Shown: positions 50,703-60,229, counted from the stretch's first letter. The stretch is DNA of 64,000 bases from CBDBON01 sp965208395 (GCA_965208395.1 CBDBON010000003.1:1054001-1118000); one strand, 5' to 3'. The notes: generated from the letters alone by a model not told the origin. Made by a program: numbers and translations.

Positions 50703-52037
50703 TCACCGGCCCGTGTTGATATACCGCAAGAACGCAGAGGCGAAGTCCTGTTGCAGGGGGTCCCATCGCAGCACCGAGGCCCCGGAGCGACGAATGGCCT
50801 CGTACATGGGTTGGACCTCCCACCGCATCAGCTCCAAGGCGTGGGCTTCCATTGATGTCTGTGGACTCTGATAGCCTTGGGATTCCAGATGGACCACCCG
50901 GACTTGGTTCGTGCGCCGGGAACTGGGTCTCAAGGAGACCAGCCGTCTTATCCCGGCGACGAACCCGTCATCGTCGGGCGACTCTGGTCCTCGACGAGGG
51001 TAGTGGACGTCCAGCCGCGTAACGGAGTAGACCTCGGGCTGCAGCCTGAACAGGAAACCCTTGCAAGATTCCACCGCTTGCAACAGGTCTTGTTCTGCCT
51101 GGCCGGGCTTTAGCCTGGTCAGCATATTGGTGAGCCGTCGGAACTGTTTCTGACCTACTTCCGGGGTCAGGATATCGCTCTGACTGTTGTAGATGTAGGC
51201 CCCCAGTGTGTAGCCACGGGTCAGGTAGTACTGGGCAATGTTGCCCGTGGCCTCCGCCGCCTGGTCGGCCAGCGCGGACAGTGTCGATCCCACGTCCATG
51301 TAGTCTGCGCCATCCAGGAATATCCAGACCGCCTTTCGGCCTTCCGGCTCATACTGGTTGACCAGTAGGGGGTTGTCGCTGCCGGAACTACGGGCGCTGG
51401 CCTTCCAGTTGATCCAGCGCATCGGGTCTCCCGGCGTGTAGGGACGCAGCTCGGTGAAGTCGGTGCTGGAGGCCCCTAGGAGGGCCACGTCCTCCCACGG
51501 GTTGCGGCTGTGGGCCCGGCCCCTGATTTCGTTGACCTTCCTGATGGCTTGAGTGCGAGGCACGACGGAGATTTCCAGGGACGGACCGGCCGATCCGTGT
51601 TTGCGTTGGTGCAACCCCAGTGGAGCCTCGGCCTCCCATGCCGTCTCTTCCAGGGTGTACACGCCTCGCTTGGGCCACGAGATACGGTAGGACAGGTCGT
51701 AGGTTCTTGCGCCGGGACGCTTCCAGATAACCCGGAGGTTGCTGCCCCTGACTACCTCCGCTTCCGGCGGCAGCAGGTCGTAGACATACAGTGGCCCCAT
51801 GCCTCGGCCGGCTTCCACCTGCCGATTCACGTCCAGCCCGGCCCCGGCCCAACAGACAAGGCGAGACGTACTCCGGCTAACCACTATTCTGCCAGGGGCA
51901 GCCAGCGTCGCGCCCAGTAGCACGATGAGCAACGCGTAAATGGCTCCCGCCAACAGGACCAGGTTGCCAAGACACAAGGCTAAGGCCAACAGTGCAAACG
52001 CCATCGTCAGCCATCGCCGCGGCAGTGCTGAGAACAT
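50703..52037 (-). CDS. DUF58 domain-containing protein
   Basis: 444 residues. Two membrane helices at the N-terminus (residues ~9-45), a beta-rich domain, then the DUF58 hallmark PGDPMRWINWKASAR followed by a von Willebrand A-like segment VWIFLDGADYMD, suggesting a MIDAS-type metal site. Usual partner of MoxR ATPases, thought to act in assembly of membrane or surface complexes. Its ATG overlaps the MoxR stop by one base (TAATG). Confidence 0.9.
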   Translation of the reverse strand: MFSALPRRWLTMAFALLALALCLGNLVLLAGAIYALLIVLLGATLAAPGRIVVSRSTSRLVCWAGAGLDVNRQVEAGRGMGPLYVYDLLPPEAEVVRGSNLRVIWKRPGARTYDLSYRISWPKRGVYTLEETAWEAEAPLGLHQRKHGSAGPSLEISVVPRTQAIRKVNEIRGRAHSRNPWEDVALLGASSTDFTELRPYTPGDPMRWINWKASARSSGSDNPLLVNQYEPEGRKAVWIFLDGADYMDVGSTLSALADQAAEATGNIAQYYLTRGYTLGAYIYNSQSDILTPEVGQKQFRRLTNMLTRLKPGQAEQDLLQAVESCKGFLFRLQPEVYSVTRLDVHYPRRGPESPDDDGFVAGIRRLVSLRPSSRRTNQVRVVHLESQGYQSPQTSMEAHALELMRWEVQPMYEAIRRSGASVLRWDPLQQDFASAFLRYINTGR

Positions 52038-53026
52038 TAGCTGGTTGACCGGTGTCCCAGCTCGGTAGGCACAGGCACCTGGCTTACTACCTCTTCAACC
52101 ACGTCTTGCGGGTTCACTCCTTCCAGGACATCTTCGATGTTCAAGATTATCCGGTGCCCCAGCACATCCGAAGTAACCATCTTCACGTCATCGGGGATGA
52201 CGAAGTCTCTTCCGTGGATAAGGGCCATACTCCGGGAAACCTTCAACAGGGCCAAGCTGCCCCGGGGACTGACCCCAACCGCGACACGGGGATGCTCGCG
52301 GGTCAGCCGCACCACTTGGGTGATGTAGCCCACCATCACCTGGTCTACGTAGACGTTCAACTCCACGCTGCGCTGCAACCGCAGGAAGCCCTCAAGGTCC
52401 ACGGCAGGCTCCACGTGCTCAGTGGGGTCGTCCTTTTGCCACTGGATCCGGCGGAGCAGGATCTCGTCTTCCTGCTCCTGGTTGGCCGGATACCCAGTGC
52501 CCAATCGGAACAAGAAACGGTCGAGTTGGGCCTCAGGCAGCGGGTATGTCCCTTCCTGCTCAATGGGATTCTGGGTTGCGATGACCAAGAACGGCGGACT
52601 CAATGGAAGCGTGTCACCATCAATGGTGACCTGCCGCTCTTCCATGGCTTCTAGTAGCGCCGCCTGCGTCTTGGGCGGCGCCCGGTTTATCTCATCAGCC
52701 AACAGCACGTTGGTGAACACCGGCCCCTTGACTAACTGGAACTCCCCCGTGTTCTGCCGCCAGACCCTGGTGCCCAGGATATCGGCGGGTAGGACGTCCG
52801 GAGTGAACTGGACCCGCCTAGTCTTGCTGCCGATGGCCCGGGTGAATACCTTGGCCAGCAGGGTCTTCCCCAGGCCGGGGTAGTCCTCGAAAAGAACGTG
52901 GCCGTTGGCCAAGGCTGCGGCGAGCAGTTTTCGCAGCAGCAGACGGTTGCCCACGAATACCTGGGAGACCCGGTCGATAATCGTCTCGCAGACCCGGCCT
53001 GCCTCTTCTACGTCAAATTGATTCAT
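52037..53026 (-). CDS. MoxR family AAA+ ATPase
   Basis: 329 residues from the ATG preceded by GGAGAG. Walker A in YPGLGKTLLAK, Walker B in LLADEINRAPPKTQAALLEAMEE, sensor residues in ATQNPIEQEGTYPLPEAQLDRF. MoxR ATPases act as chaperones that insert cofactors or assemble complexes with vWA-domain partners, here the overlapping DUF58 gene. A TTG four codons upstream is an alternative start. Confidence 0.92.
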   Translation of the reverse strand: MNQFDVEEAGRVCETIIDRVSQVFVGNRLLLRKLLAAALANGHVLFEDYPGLGKTLLAKVFTRAIGSKTRRVQFTPDVLPADILGTRVWRQNTGEFQLVKGPVFTNVLLADEINRAPPKTQAALLEAMEERQVTIDGDTLPLSPPFLVIATQNPIEQEGTYPLPEAQLDRFLFRLGTGYPANQEQEDEILLRRIQWQKDDPTEHVEPAVDLEGFLRLQRSVELNVYVDQVMVGYITQVVRLTREHPRVAVGVSPRGSLALLKVSRSMALIHGRDFVIPDDVKMVTSDVLGHRIILNIEDVLEGVNPQDVVEEVVSQVPVPTELGHRSTS

Positions 53027-54983
53027 GGCTCTCTCCAAACAGATGGGATGCCGCCTCGTCTACTATCTGCTGCCGTCGTTCTTGGTTCCAGTGGGGGGTC
53101 CCTCTCCGGAAGGTGCGCCAGAAGACCCACCGCAAGCAAGCCAGGACGCCACGGCCGGAGACCGGGGCATCGACAAAGGTCATCAGAGGGAACCATAGCG
53201 CCGCGGCCAAGCCAAGATCGGACCCACGCTGCCAGGAAGCGGCGGTCAGGGTGACTGCTAGTTCCCCAGGTCCCCTGCCTTCGTCCAGGAACGGCGTTGC
53301 TACTTCCCGCAATCGGACTTCATTCACCGTTTCCAATGGGGCCGAAGGAAGAGACAAGGCCGCTTCTGCCCTGGCCATGGTATCCGCTAGGGCCACTTCC
53401 CGGTGCTTCACTCTATTGCCTCGCCATCGGAGGCCCGGGGTAACCGAAGCCAGGTAGCAGCGTCTCATGGGCGCAAATACGGCGGGAATGCTCTCGATCG
53501 CGGCCCCGTTCCGCAGCAGCAACCCCACCAGGTAATGCCACACCGGCCCCCACTCACCAGTGCTGACAAAGCCCTGCTGCAGGTGCACTAACCCGACCAT
53601 CCGAGCGTCCGGCCGGTCTTCGGATATCTGGTAGTGGCGAGACCAGTCGGGCCAGGAGGCGGGCAATGCGGCCTCGGGAGCGACTTCCGCCCGTACTCCC
53701 TTCCTCAGTCGGTTAACTGGAACGAAAGCGAAGGCCAGGACCACCAGCCACTCGTAGACAGGGGCGAACCACAGGGCTTCGTAGAGCAGAGGACGTAACA
53801 GCAGACCGTACAGGACCAGCGACGCCCCGAGGAAGAACGCCCGGAAGGTGGACTGTGACAACCACCGGGCGGCGTCGGCCAACATCCCGCCGGGGCTAGG
53901 AACTAAGCTGCGGACCACCATTGCCGCTGCCGCCGCAAACAGACCTCCGGCAATAGCCGCCCCGAACAGAGGGTATCCATGACCCAGATAGACCAGCTTC
54001 GCTGCCACCAACCACGCCGTATAACCCGATAGAGCGTACGCCCCTGCCTTGATCAGCGGACGGTATTCTGTTCCGGTTCCGTCTCCTTCCGCAGACGGAA
54101 GTGCTCTGGCGAATCCCAGCGCCAGGAAAAAGCCGACCACCAGATGCCTGGCTTCGAATAGCTGGCCGAAGTACAGCGGGATCCAGCCTCTCATCAGCAA
54201 TTCCGGCCACTGATCCAGAGCCGCCGCGCTTATGTTGGGCAAAGAACCGAGACTCCCCCATGCCATCGATGCACCGCCGGCGGCAGTAGCCAGGGCAGCA
54301 GCGATGCCAACGCATTCGACGGCCGTAGTCAATAGCGCCGTGTCTGGATTGGCCCACCGGTCGGACACATTGCCGATACCTCGCAATGCGCTGCCCAGGT
54401 AGCCGGCCCCCAGTGCTGCCGCCAGCCCTGGCAATAGTGGGGAGCTGTGGAAGCCATAGGTGGTGGTCCATTCCTGTTGCTGGAGCAGCAGAGTGATTAC
54501 CCCGAGAACCAATAGCCGGAACCAAGGGCATCCGAAGACCATACCAACGACTGGGAGAGGTATGCTTGCCGTTCGGACCGCCGCCATGAACGCCAGAACA
54601 GCCCCTGTCCCGGCGATGAAGGTGTAGTAGATTCGCGGCTCGGGTTGGGTTCCCGCCAAGGCTACTAGCGCACCCAATAGGAGCGCTGACCACGAGGTGT
54701 GTCTCAAAAGGCGCCGAACCATGAGCAGCACAAGGGTCATCCCTGGCCTGAATTCCTCAGGCAGACGCAGCGTCTCCCTCAGCCGGGACACGCGCTGAGA
54801 GCGGAACACGAGGTCGACCGCCAACGACAGCCCGGCTGCGATGGCGACGGGCCAGAGCAGGAAGTCAAGCCCCAGACTGCTCTCCGGCAAGGGGGAGTCT
54901 TCCATACCCCACAGGACGGCTGCTCCCGCGGCTATCAGCACAGCCTGGAACAACGATCCCGTCAGCCCGCCATTGGCTGCCAT
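53013..54983 (-). CDS. Hypothetical polytopic membrane protein of the MoxR operon
   Basis: 656 residues. The first ~430 residues contain about 12 membrane segments (LFQAVLIAAGAAVLWGM, LVLGVITLLL, AYALSGYTAWLVAAK and others); the rest is a soluble domain with no recognised family (VHLQQGFVSTGEWGPVWHYL). The gene overlaps the MoxR gene slightly and follows the large Ig-like protein by 8 bases. A scaffold or transport role with MoxR is inference only. Confidence 0.65.
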   Translation of the reverse strand: MAANGGLTGSLFQAVLIAAGAAVLWGMEDSPLPESSLGLDFLLWPVAIAAGLSLAVDLVFRSQRVSRLRETLRLPEEFRPGMTLVLLMVRRLLRHTSWSALLLGALVALAGTQPEPRIYYTFIAGTGAVLAFMAAVRTASIPLPVVGMVFGCPWFRLLVLGVITLLLQQQEWTTTYGFHSSPLLPGLAAALGAGYLGSALRGIGNVSDRWANPDTALLTTAVECVGIAAALATAAGGASMAWGSLGSLPNISAAALDQWPELLMRGWIPLYFGQLFEARHLVVGFFLALGFARALPSAEGDGTGTEYRPLIKAGAYALSGYTAWLVAAKLVYLGHGYPLFGAAIAGGLFAAAAAMVVRSLVPSPGGMLADAARWLSQSTFRAFFLGASLVLYGLLLRPLLYEALWFAPVYEWLVVLAFAFVPVNRLRKGVRAEVAPEAALPASWPDWSRHYQISEDRPDARMVGLVHLQQGFVSTGEWGPVWHYLVGLLLRNGAAIESIPAVFAPMRRCYLASVTPGLRWRGNRVKHREVALADTMARAEAALSLPSAPLETVNEVRLREVATPFLDEGRGPGELAVTLTAASWQRGSDLGLAAALWFPLMTFVDAPVSGRGVLACLRWVFWRTFRRGTPHWNQERRQQIVDEAASHLFGESHESI

Positions 54984-54990
54984 GCCTCGT

Positions 54991-57453
54991 TCAATCTCCC
55001 ACTATCTTCCGGCGGGCCCGGTACATCGCCTCGAACCGGGGCCGGTCGATTTCGTGCAGGCTGTAGTCGGCCTCTTCAAATCGGGCGATTACTATTTCCA
55101 GCGCCCGGTGGTCTACCGGGGTTCCGCCCTCTACCACCATCACTTCCATCTCCCTGGGGGTGGTCTGTTCCGAAATGAGGGGCTCCCTTTCGCGGACCCA
55201 AGGCAGGAAGGAATTGTAGCGGCGGACTACGTCCTCCCGAAAATCCACCAATTCGAGCTCGTGGTGGGCCGAGGTTGGCAAGTATTGGTCTTCCCCGGCG
55301 AAGTCCGCTACAACCCGATAAGTCCCGGGCACGGTACCCGTCCAGGATGTGTGGCACCGTCCGTCGGCGTCGGTCAACAATCCGACTGGTTGATCCGGCT
55401 CATCGATCACTATCGTCACCGTCCGTCCGCCCAGACCCTGTCCCGAATCGTCCAGCAGCATGATATTCACGTGGACCGGCTCGCCGATTCCCCATATGAA
55501 GGGGAGGTCTTCCGCCGGCTTGACTAAAGCTATCTCCAGGTGGGTGGCCACCTTCCCACGCACCCTATATTCCTCGACGGCGGTAACCGGCAAATGGTGA
55601 TCGTCGCCCGCGAAACTGGCTGTAACTCGATAAGCTCCCTCATGCGCGGACCAAGTAGCGGCGCACCTGCCTTTCCGGTCGGTGGTCAGTTGCCTTGGCC
55701 CCTCCGAATCACCCCAGTCCAACTGCACCGTCACGCGAGCCATCGGCTCGCCTGACTCGCCGGTCAGGATGCACAGAAGCGACACTTCCTCTCCGACATG
55801 CCAGACCTTGGCACCATCCGCCGGCAACTTCGGGAAGCTCAGAACAAGCAAGGTGGGGAGCCGTTCTTCCTCCTCGTCGGAGCGCGAATCTCGCCGCTGA
55901 CGTGTAGTCAAGGCGCCCCATAGAAGCGGTACCAGATCGACGGCTCGGCGGAGCAAGCGTGCTAACGACCTGGCTCGCCGCACCAGGAGGTATGCCGCAA
56001 CGGAGCCTATGACCACGGCCAATGGAAGTCCCACCCAGAGCAGCCAATTGAACCCGCCGTCAGACGAGGCAGGCGCCTCCACAGATTGGTCCACGGGAAG
56101 GTTCGATTCGTCGCCTTCAAACTTGAAGGTCGTCAGGGTTTCCGTCAGGTCTGTCCCGTCCTTCATTGTGAGGAAAAACTTCGCGATACCATCCAGGCCG
56201 GTGATGGCCGTGCCTCCCTGTCCGTCGTGGATCGTGGCGTTGGGTATACCCATGCCTCGGTCATCCAGCAGCTGCGCTGCCACCGGCAATGGGCGCCCCG
56301 AGATCAGCCGTTCCAGCGGCGTAACAATTAGACTGGTAGCGGACATAACCGGCGCCAGCACCATGGCTGCGGCATTCAACGCCGGGGCGGCCAACTCCAG
56401 CGGCATCATCCCCAGTGCGCTGTCCGCCGGCACATCGAAGGGCAACGCGAAGGAACCGTTCGCATCGGTGAGACCCAATTGCTCTCCGCCGACGGCAACA
56501 GGGGTGTTCGGCACGGGCCGGCCGCCGACGGATACTGTTCCTCGCAGCATGAGGGCGTCGCCCCGGGCCACTGGCTCTGGCGGCTCCATCTCAATCTCCG
56601 GCGTCGCCGCGGTGACGGGCCACCGGGTTTGGGATGGACCTAATTCGGTGTTGCCGGGAGTACTGATGTCCACCGTGGTCTCGGTTGCTTCGTTGAAGAC
56701 CGTTTCCCAAGCAAACCCACCTTGGGCATCCGTGTGCAGAGTTGCTTCAGGCTGTCCGTCTACACTGATGGTTACCGGCATGGACGGTAGAGGCTTATCA
56801 TCGGCTCCGGTCAGGGTGCCGGTCAAACGGTAGGGTACTCCCACCGGGGTGGTCCTTTCCCCGTTGACTTCCATGAAGACCGGCGCGGATCCTTCTGTTG
56901 CGATTTCCCGGACGGCCGGGGTTGACTGCGGCGGATGGTCATCGGCGGGTGCGGGGCTGGATGTCCTCGACGACAGCCCCTCCGTCCCGGTGGCTTCCCC
57001 GGTCCGGGAGTCTCCAATTCCCGAATCCCCCATCTGGCGTTCTACCGCGCCCGTGTCCGGCTCCTGCCTTGACGGTACGGTAGCGGGGCCTTGCTGGCGT
57101 AAGGCGTTGACTTCCTCTGCGTAACCTGCCGCCGGTTGCAACTGCGAAGGGTGACCAAAGAGGTTGGGGCCCTGGATTGCGCAGGAGGAGAACAGGCCAA
57201 ACATCAGAACGGCGACCAGGCACAGGGCCAGCAGCAGGATCAGCAAGCGAGGCCTTGTAACTCCTACAAGCATCACCGCTAGGACAATGGTCGCCAACAC
57301 TGTCAACTCCAGCGGGTCCATCCCCCCGACGTTGACCTGGTAGTTCGCGTACGGAACACTCCCGTAGGGAAGGCTTCCGTGCATCCTCCCTGAAACAAGC
57401 AAGTAAGTCCCAAGACCCACCATCGCTACCGCTGGCGCGCCGCCACATACCAT
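54991..57453 (-). CDS. Ig-like/carboxypeptidase-regulatory-like membrane protein with DUF4129-type tail (3' part of a frameshifted gene)
   Basis: 820 residues as open from an ATG, but homology and topology continue upstream in another frame (see 57454-57748). N-terminal membrane helices (GLGTYLLVS, DPLELTVLATIVLAVMLVG, LLILLLALCLVAVLMFGLF), a Ser/Pro/Glu-rich linker, repeated Ig-like or transthyretin-like domains (PVGVPYRLTGTLTGAD, GGRPVPNTPVAVGG, ATIHDGQGGTAITGLDG), another membrane helix (WLLWVGLPLAVVIGSVAAYLLV), two more Ig-like domains, and a C-terminal DUF4129-like helical segment (TPREMEVMVVEGG and FEEADYSLHEI). In MoxR/DUF58 clusters such proteins usually carry a transglutaminase; none is visible here. 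Confidence 0.75.
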   Translation of the reverse strand: MVCGGAPAVAMVGLGTYLLVSGRMHGSLPYGSVPYANYQVNVGGMDPLELTVLATIVLAVMLVGVTRPRLLILLLALCLVAVLMFGLFSSCAIQGPNLFGHPSQLQPAAGYAEEVNALRQQGPATVPSRQEPDTGAVERQMGDSGIGDSRTGEATGTEGLSSRTSSPAPADDHPPQSTPAVREIATEGSAPVFMEVNGERTTPVGVPYRLTGTLTGADDKPLPSMPVTISVDGQPEATLHTDAQGGFAWETVFNEATETTVDISTPGNTELGPSQTRWPVTAATPEIEMEPPEPVARGDALMLRGTVSVGGRPVPNTPVAVGGEQLGLTDANGSFALPFDVPADSALGMMPLELAAPALNAAAMVLAPVMSATSLIVTPLERLISGRPLPVAAQLLDDRGMGIPNATIHDGQGGTAITGLDGIAKFFLTMKDGTDLTETLTTFKFEGDESNLPVDQSVEAPASSDGGFNWLLWVGLPLAVVIGSVAAYLLVRRARSLARLLRRAVDLVPLLWGALTTRQRRDSRSDEEEERLPTLLVLSFPKLPADGAKVWHVGEEVSLLCILTGESGEPMARVTVQLDWGDSEGPRQLTTDRKGRCAATWSAHEGAYRVTASFAGDDHHLPVTAVEEYRVRGKVATHLEIALVKPAEDLPFIWGIGEPVHVNIMLLDDSGQGLGGRTVTIVIDEPDQPVGLLTDADGRCHTSWTGTVPGTYRVVADFAGEDQYLPTSAHHELELVDFREDVVRRYNSFLPWVREREPLISEQTTPREMEVMVVEGGTPVDHRALEIVIARFEEADYSLHEIDRPRFEAMYRARRKIVGD

Positions 57454-57748
57454 GACCCAACGTGGTGTTCCCCGGCCGGTCCCTCAGCCATCGCCACAAG
57501 ACCAGCAGAGCTCCGGCTCCAAGCGCAATGCACGTTACCGCCGCAAGGGTGGTCGTCAGAGAAGCGCCGCTCGGGACTTCAAGGCTCGAGCCTGAGGAAG
57601 AGTTCTGCTCCGACAAGCCGTTGCCGCTGGAGGATGTCATGCCTACGAACAACTCGAAAAGGAAGAACAAGCACCCCAGCGCGACTGCCAAGAGGGCCAG
57701 CAGTCCCAGACGAGGTGCAATTCCATGGAGCAGATCCGTCGTGCGCAT
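57454..57748 (-). pseudogene. 5' part of the same membrane-protein gene, split by a frameshift at 57470-57473
   Basis: From the ATG at 57748: MRTTDLLHGIAPRLGLLALL, a second membrane helix, then LWRWLRDRPGNTTL; the natural continuation is in the next frame (RPGTPRWVMVCGGAPA). Removing one C from the four-C run at 57470-57473 (plus strand) joins the frames. The combined protein would be about 919 residues. The start lies one base after the stop of the DUF262 stub. Confidence 0.65.
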
Positions 57749-57749
57749 G

Positions 57750-57899
57750 TTAGAAGAGATAGTCAGGGCCTCCTAGCAACTCCAGGTCCTCGAGGAATTC
57801 CTCAACCTGTTGCTCCTCCCACCAGTAGCCCCTTTTGTAGTCGGGAACGCTAAACAACCGTTTGTGGAAAAGGTCACTGAGGGGGACGACGTTATTCAT
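57750..57899 (-). pseudogene. DUF262 (GmrSD N-terminal-like) stub
   Basis: Short reading frame of 49 residues: MNNVVPLSDLFHKRLFSVPDY, then KRGYWWEEQQVEEFLEDLELLGGPDYLF and stop. This is a near-textbook DUF262 start (VPDYKRGYWW matches the PDYQRGYxW motif), but full proteins run to several hundred residues. It ends at the point where more domain should follow, and the membrane gene begins one base later. Probably a remnant of a GmrSD-type or related defence protein. It could instead be a tiny expressed leader peptide of the operon. Confidence 0.7.
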
Positions 57900-58314
57900 G
57901 GTGACCACTCATACCCTTCTGAGTCACGGCACGGTTGAGTATAACCTGAGAGCAATATGAGAGCTTACCGGACCCTTTCATTCCCACTAGGTCTAGTAGC
58001 CAGGCGTGGCGAGTCCAGCATCACGTGAACCGTATACCGGTACAGCCGCACCGACTAGGAGGTGGTTCAGCTGCTCACGCTGTCTACGATCACCTGCCAG
58101 CGTCCTCTAGCCCAGCGAGCGGTGAGGCCTGACGCGGGCGCCATCTGCCCTCTACTGGTCGAGCAACGCCCTCGCCTCGCGAGTGATCACTCTTCGTCGA
58201 GGACTGCGAGAGTTATGCCAGCTGTTGGGGCGAAAGGTAGCGGGGACTCGAACCGCCAAGAAGCAGTCTATGGGACCGCTGCGCCGCTTTGAGCCGCTAA
58301 CCGCCGTAGCTGAG
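57900..58314. other. Intergenic region between the MoxR operon and the tRNA-Ala gene
   Basis: No credible gene. A TATACT (57943-57938, minus strand) may be the -10 of the DUF262 stub/operon. The downstream part holds a degenerate tRNA-like sequence (58237-58300). Confidence 0.5.
58237..58300 (-). pseudogene. Degenerate tRNA-like sequence
   Basis: Minus-strand fragment with an anticodon-arm hairpin (58263-58279: 5-bp stem, loop CCCATAG with CAT at the anticodon place but C instead of T at position 33) and a T-arm with TTCGAGT loop (58241-58257) whose stem carries two mismatches. No matching acceptor stem found. Looks like a decayed tRNA or a tRNA fragment copy beside the intact tRNA-Ala. Confidence 0.45.
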
Positions 58315-58387
58315 TGGAGATAGGGGGACTCGAACCCCCAACCTCGGCATTGCGAACGCCGCGCTCTCCCAGTTGAGCTATATCCCC
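58315..58387 (-). tRNA. tRNA-Ala (CGC)
   Basis: 73 nucleotides on the minus strand. Acceptor GGGGATA pairs TATCTCC with the G3:U70 pair that identifies alanine; D-arm GCTC/GAGC; anticodon loop TTCGCAA, anticodon CGC reading GCG codons; T-arm GGGGG/CCCCC with loop TTCGAGT; discriminator A. The CCA end is not encoded. Intact cloverleaf. Confidence 0.95.
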
Positions 58388-58579
58388 ACGCCCATCCAGT
58401 CGGCCCGAATTATAGCATATGGATGGAGGTCTCTCTGTCTACTCACACAGTGGGAGAAGGCGTTTGCCAATGCTATGGCGACCCTGCCAGCGGCCAGCTT
58501 ACCCACGTCCGATGCCCACGTGCTATCATCGTCGCCGCGGGTTCCTGCTCTAGGGCTCCATGTAGCTTAAGGAGACGAC

Positions 58580-60220
58580 ATGGCGAACTCTCTACGTCAG
58601 ACGCCGGCGGCAGGCACGCTGGCGGACGATGAGGTCGAGCAGTTCGATGCGATCGTCATAGGCGCCGGGGTCGCGGGACTGTACCACCTGTATCGTCTGC
58701 GCCAGCTCGGGCTCTCGGTGCGGGTCTTCGAGGACGGCAGCGGAGTCGGAGGCACCTGGTATTGGAACCGCTATCCGGGAAGTCGCTGCGATTCCGAGAG
58801 CTACGCTTACGGATATTCGTTCTCAGAGGAGCTTCTGCAGGAGTGGGACTGGAAGGACCACTATACCAGTCAGCCTGAGAACGAGAGCTACCTCAACTAT
58901 GTAGCGGAGAAGTTCGACCTGCGCCGAGACATCCAATTCAACTCGTACGTCGTGTCGGCGGTCTTCGACGAGGGCGAGAATCGCTGGCATGTCCGAACGG
59001 AAGACGGGCGGCGGGCGCGGGCGCAATTCCTGATCACGGCGGTTGGCATTCTGTCCGCCCGCTATGTTCCCGACATCGAGGGGCTCGACAGCTTCGAGGG
59101 CGACTGGTGCCACACCGGCAGATGGCCCAAGGAGGGCATAGACTTAGCCGGCAAGCGCGTGGGGGTGATAGGCACCGGTTCCACCGGCGTGCAGCTAATC
59201 CCGGCAATCGCCAACGAGGTTGCCCATCTGACCGTCTTCCAGCGCACCGCAAACTACTGCGCGCCGCTCCGCAACAGCCCGATCGACCCCGGATGGATGA
59301 GCGAGATCAAGGCGAGCTACCAGGAGATCTTCAAGAGGTGCAGTGAGACTCCATCGTCGTCACCTTACGGGTTCGATCCACGGTCGGCCATGGAGGTTTC
59401 GGCTGGAGAGCGGCTGGAGCAGTACGAGAGGCTGTGGGAGGAGTCGGGTCACAAGAAGTGGCTGTCCAATTTCCGGGACATCATGGTCCCCGGGGAGGCC
59501 AACGAGGACTACGGCGAGTTCGTCCGCAACAAGATCCGTGAACGCGTCCGGGACCCCGTGGTGGCGGAGATGCTGGTGCCCAATGACCATCCCTTCGGCT
59601 CCAAACGCATCCCATGCGAGACCGGGTACTATGAGGTGTATAACCGGGACAACGTCCTGCTGGTCGATGTGCGCGAGTCCCCCATCGAGCGCATCACCCC
59701 AAAGGGCATCAAGACCGGCGACGCCGAGTACGAACTGGACGTGATCATCTTCGCCACGGGATATGACGGCATAACGGGGTCGTTGACCAGGATAGACATT
59801 CGAGGCGAAGGCGGACAGACGATCAAGGAGAGGTTTGCCCAGGGTCCGCGCACCTATCTGGGCATTCAGAGCGCCGGCTTCCCGAATCTCTTCACCATCA
59901 ATCAGGCCGCGGGAGTCGGCGTCTACACCAGAGGCGCCGAGTGGGTCGTGGATTGGGTGATCAAGTGCCTGGGCTACATGCGCGCGAACGGTTTCACGCG
60001 CATCTCGGCCAAACCCGAGGCGGAGGAGGCATGGGTGGAGTACGTCGCCAAAGGGACCGCCGGCACGCTCCGGACCAAGGCCAACTCCTGGATCCTGGGA
60101 GCCAACATTCCGGGCAAAGCACGCGTCGTGCTCACCACCAGCCCCGACGCCCCTCCAGTCTATCGGGCCAATTGTGAAGAGATAGCGGCCAAGGGCTATG
60201 AGGGGTTCCTGCTCCAGTAG
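58580..60220 (+). CDS. Flavin-containing monooxygenase, Baeyer-Villiger type (cyclohexanone/phenylacetone monooxygenase-like)
   Basis: 546 residues. GAGVAGLYHLYRLRQLG binds FAD; GVGGTWYWNRYPGSRCD is the BVMO-typical segment; the fingerprint FEGDWCHTGRWP fits FxGxxxHxxxWP; VIGTGSTGVQLIP binds NADPH. It probably inserts oxygen into ketones to give esters or lactones. AAGGAG lies 5 bases before the ATG. The divergent SDR could supply the ketone from an alcohol. Confidence 0.93.
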   Translation: MANSLRQTPAAGTLADDEVEQFDAIVIGAGVAGLYHLYRLRQLGLSVRVFEDGSGVGGTWYWNRYPGSRCDSESYAYGYSFSEELLQEWDWKDHYTSQPENESYLNYVAEKFDLRRDIQFNSYVVSAVFDEGENRWHVRTEDGRRARAQFLITAVGILSARYVPDIEGLDSFEGDWCHTGRWPKEGIDLAGKRVGVIGTGSTGVQLIPAIANEVAHLTVFQRTANYCAPLRNSPIDPGWMSEIKASYQEIFKRCSETPSSSPYGFDPRSAMEVSAGERLEQYERLWEESGHKKWLSNFRDIMVPGEANEDYGEFVRNKIRERVRDPVVAEMLVPNDHPFGSKRIPCETGYYEVYNRDNVLLVDVRESPIERITPKGIKTGDAEYELDVIIFATGYDGITGSLTRIDIRGEGGQTIKERFAQGPRTYLGIQSAGFPNLFTINQAAGVGVYTRGAEWVVDWVIKCLGYMRANGFTRISAKPEAEEAWVEYVAKGTAGTLRTKANSWILGANIPGKARVVLTTSPDAPPVYRANCEEIAAKGYEGFLLQ

Positions 60221-60229
60221 ACGTTTAAG

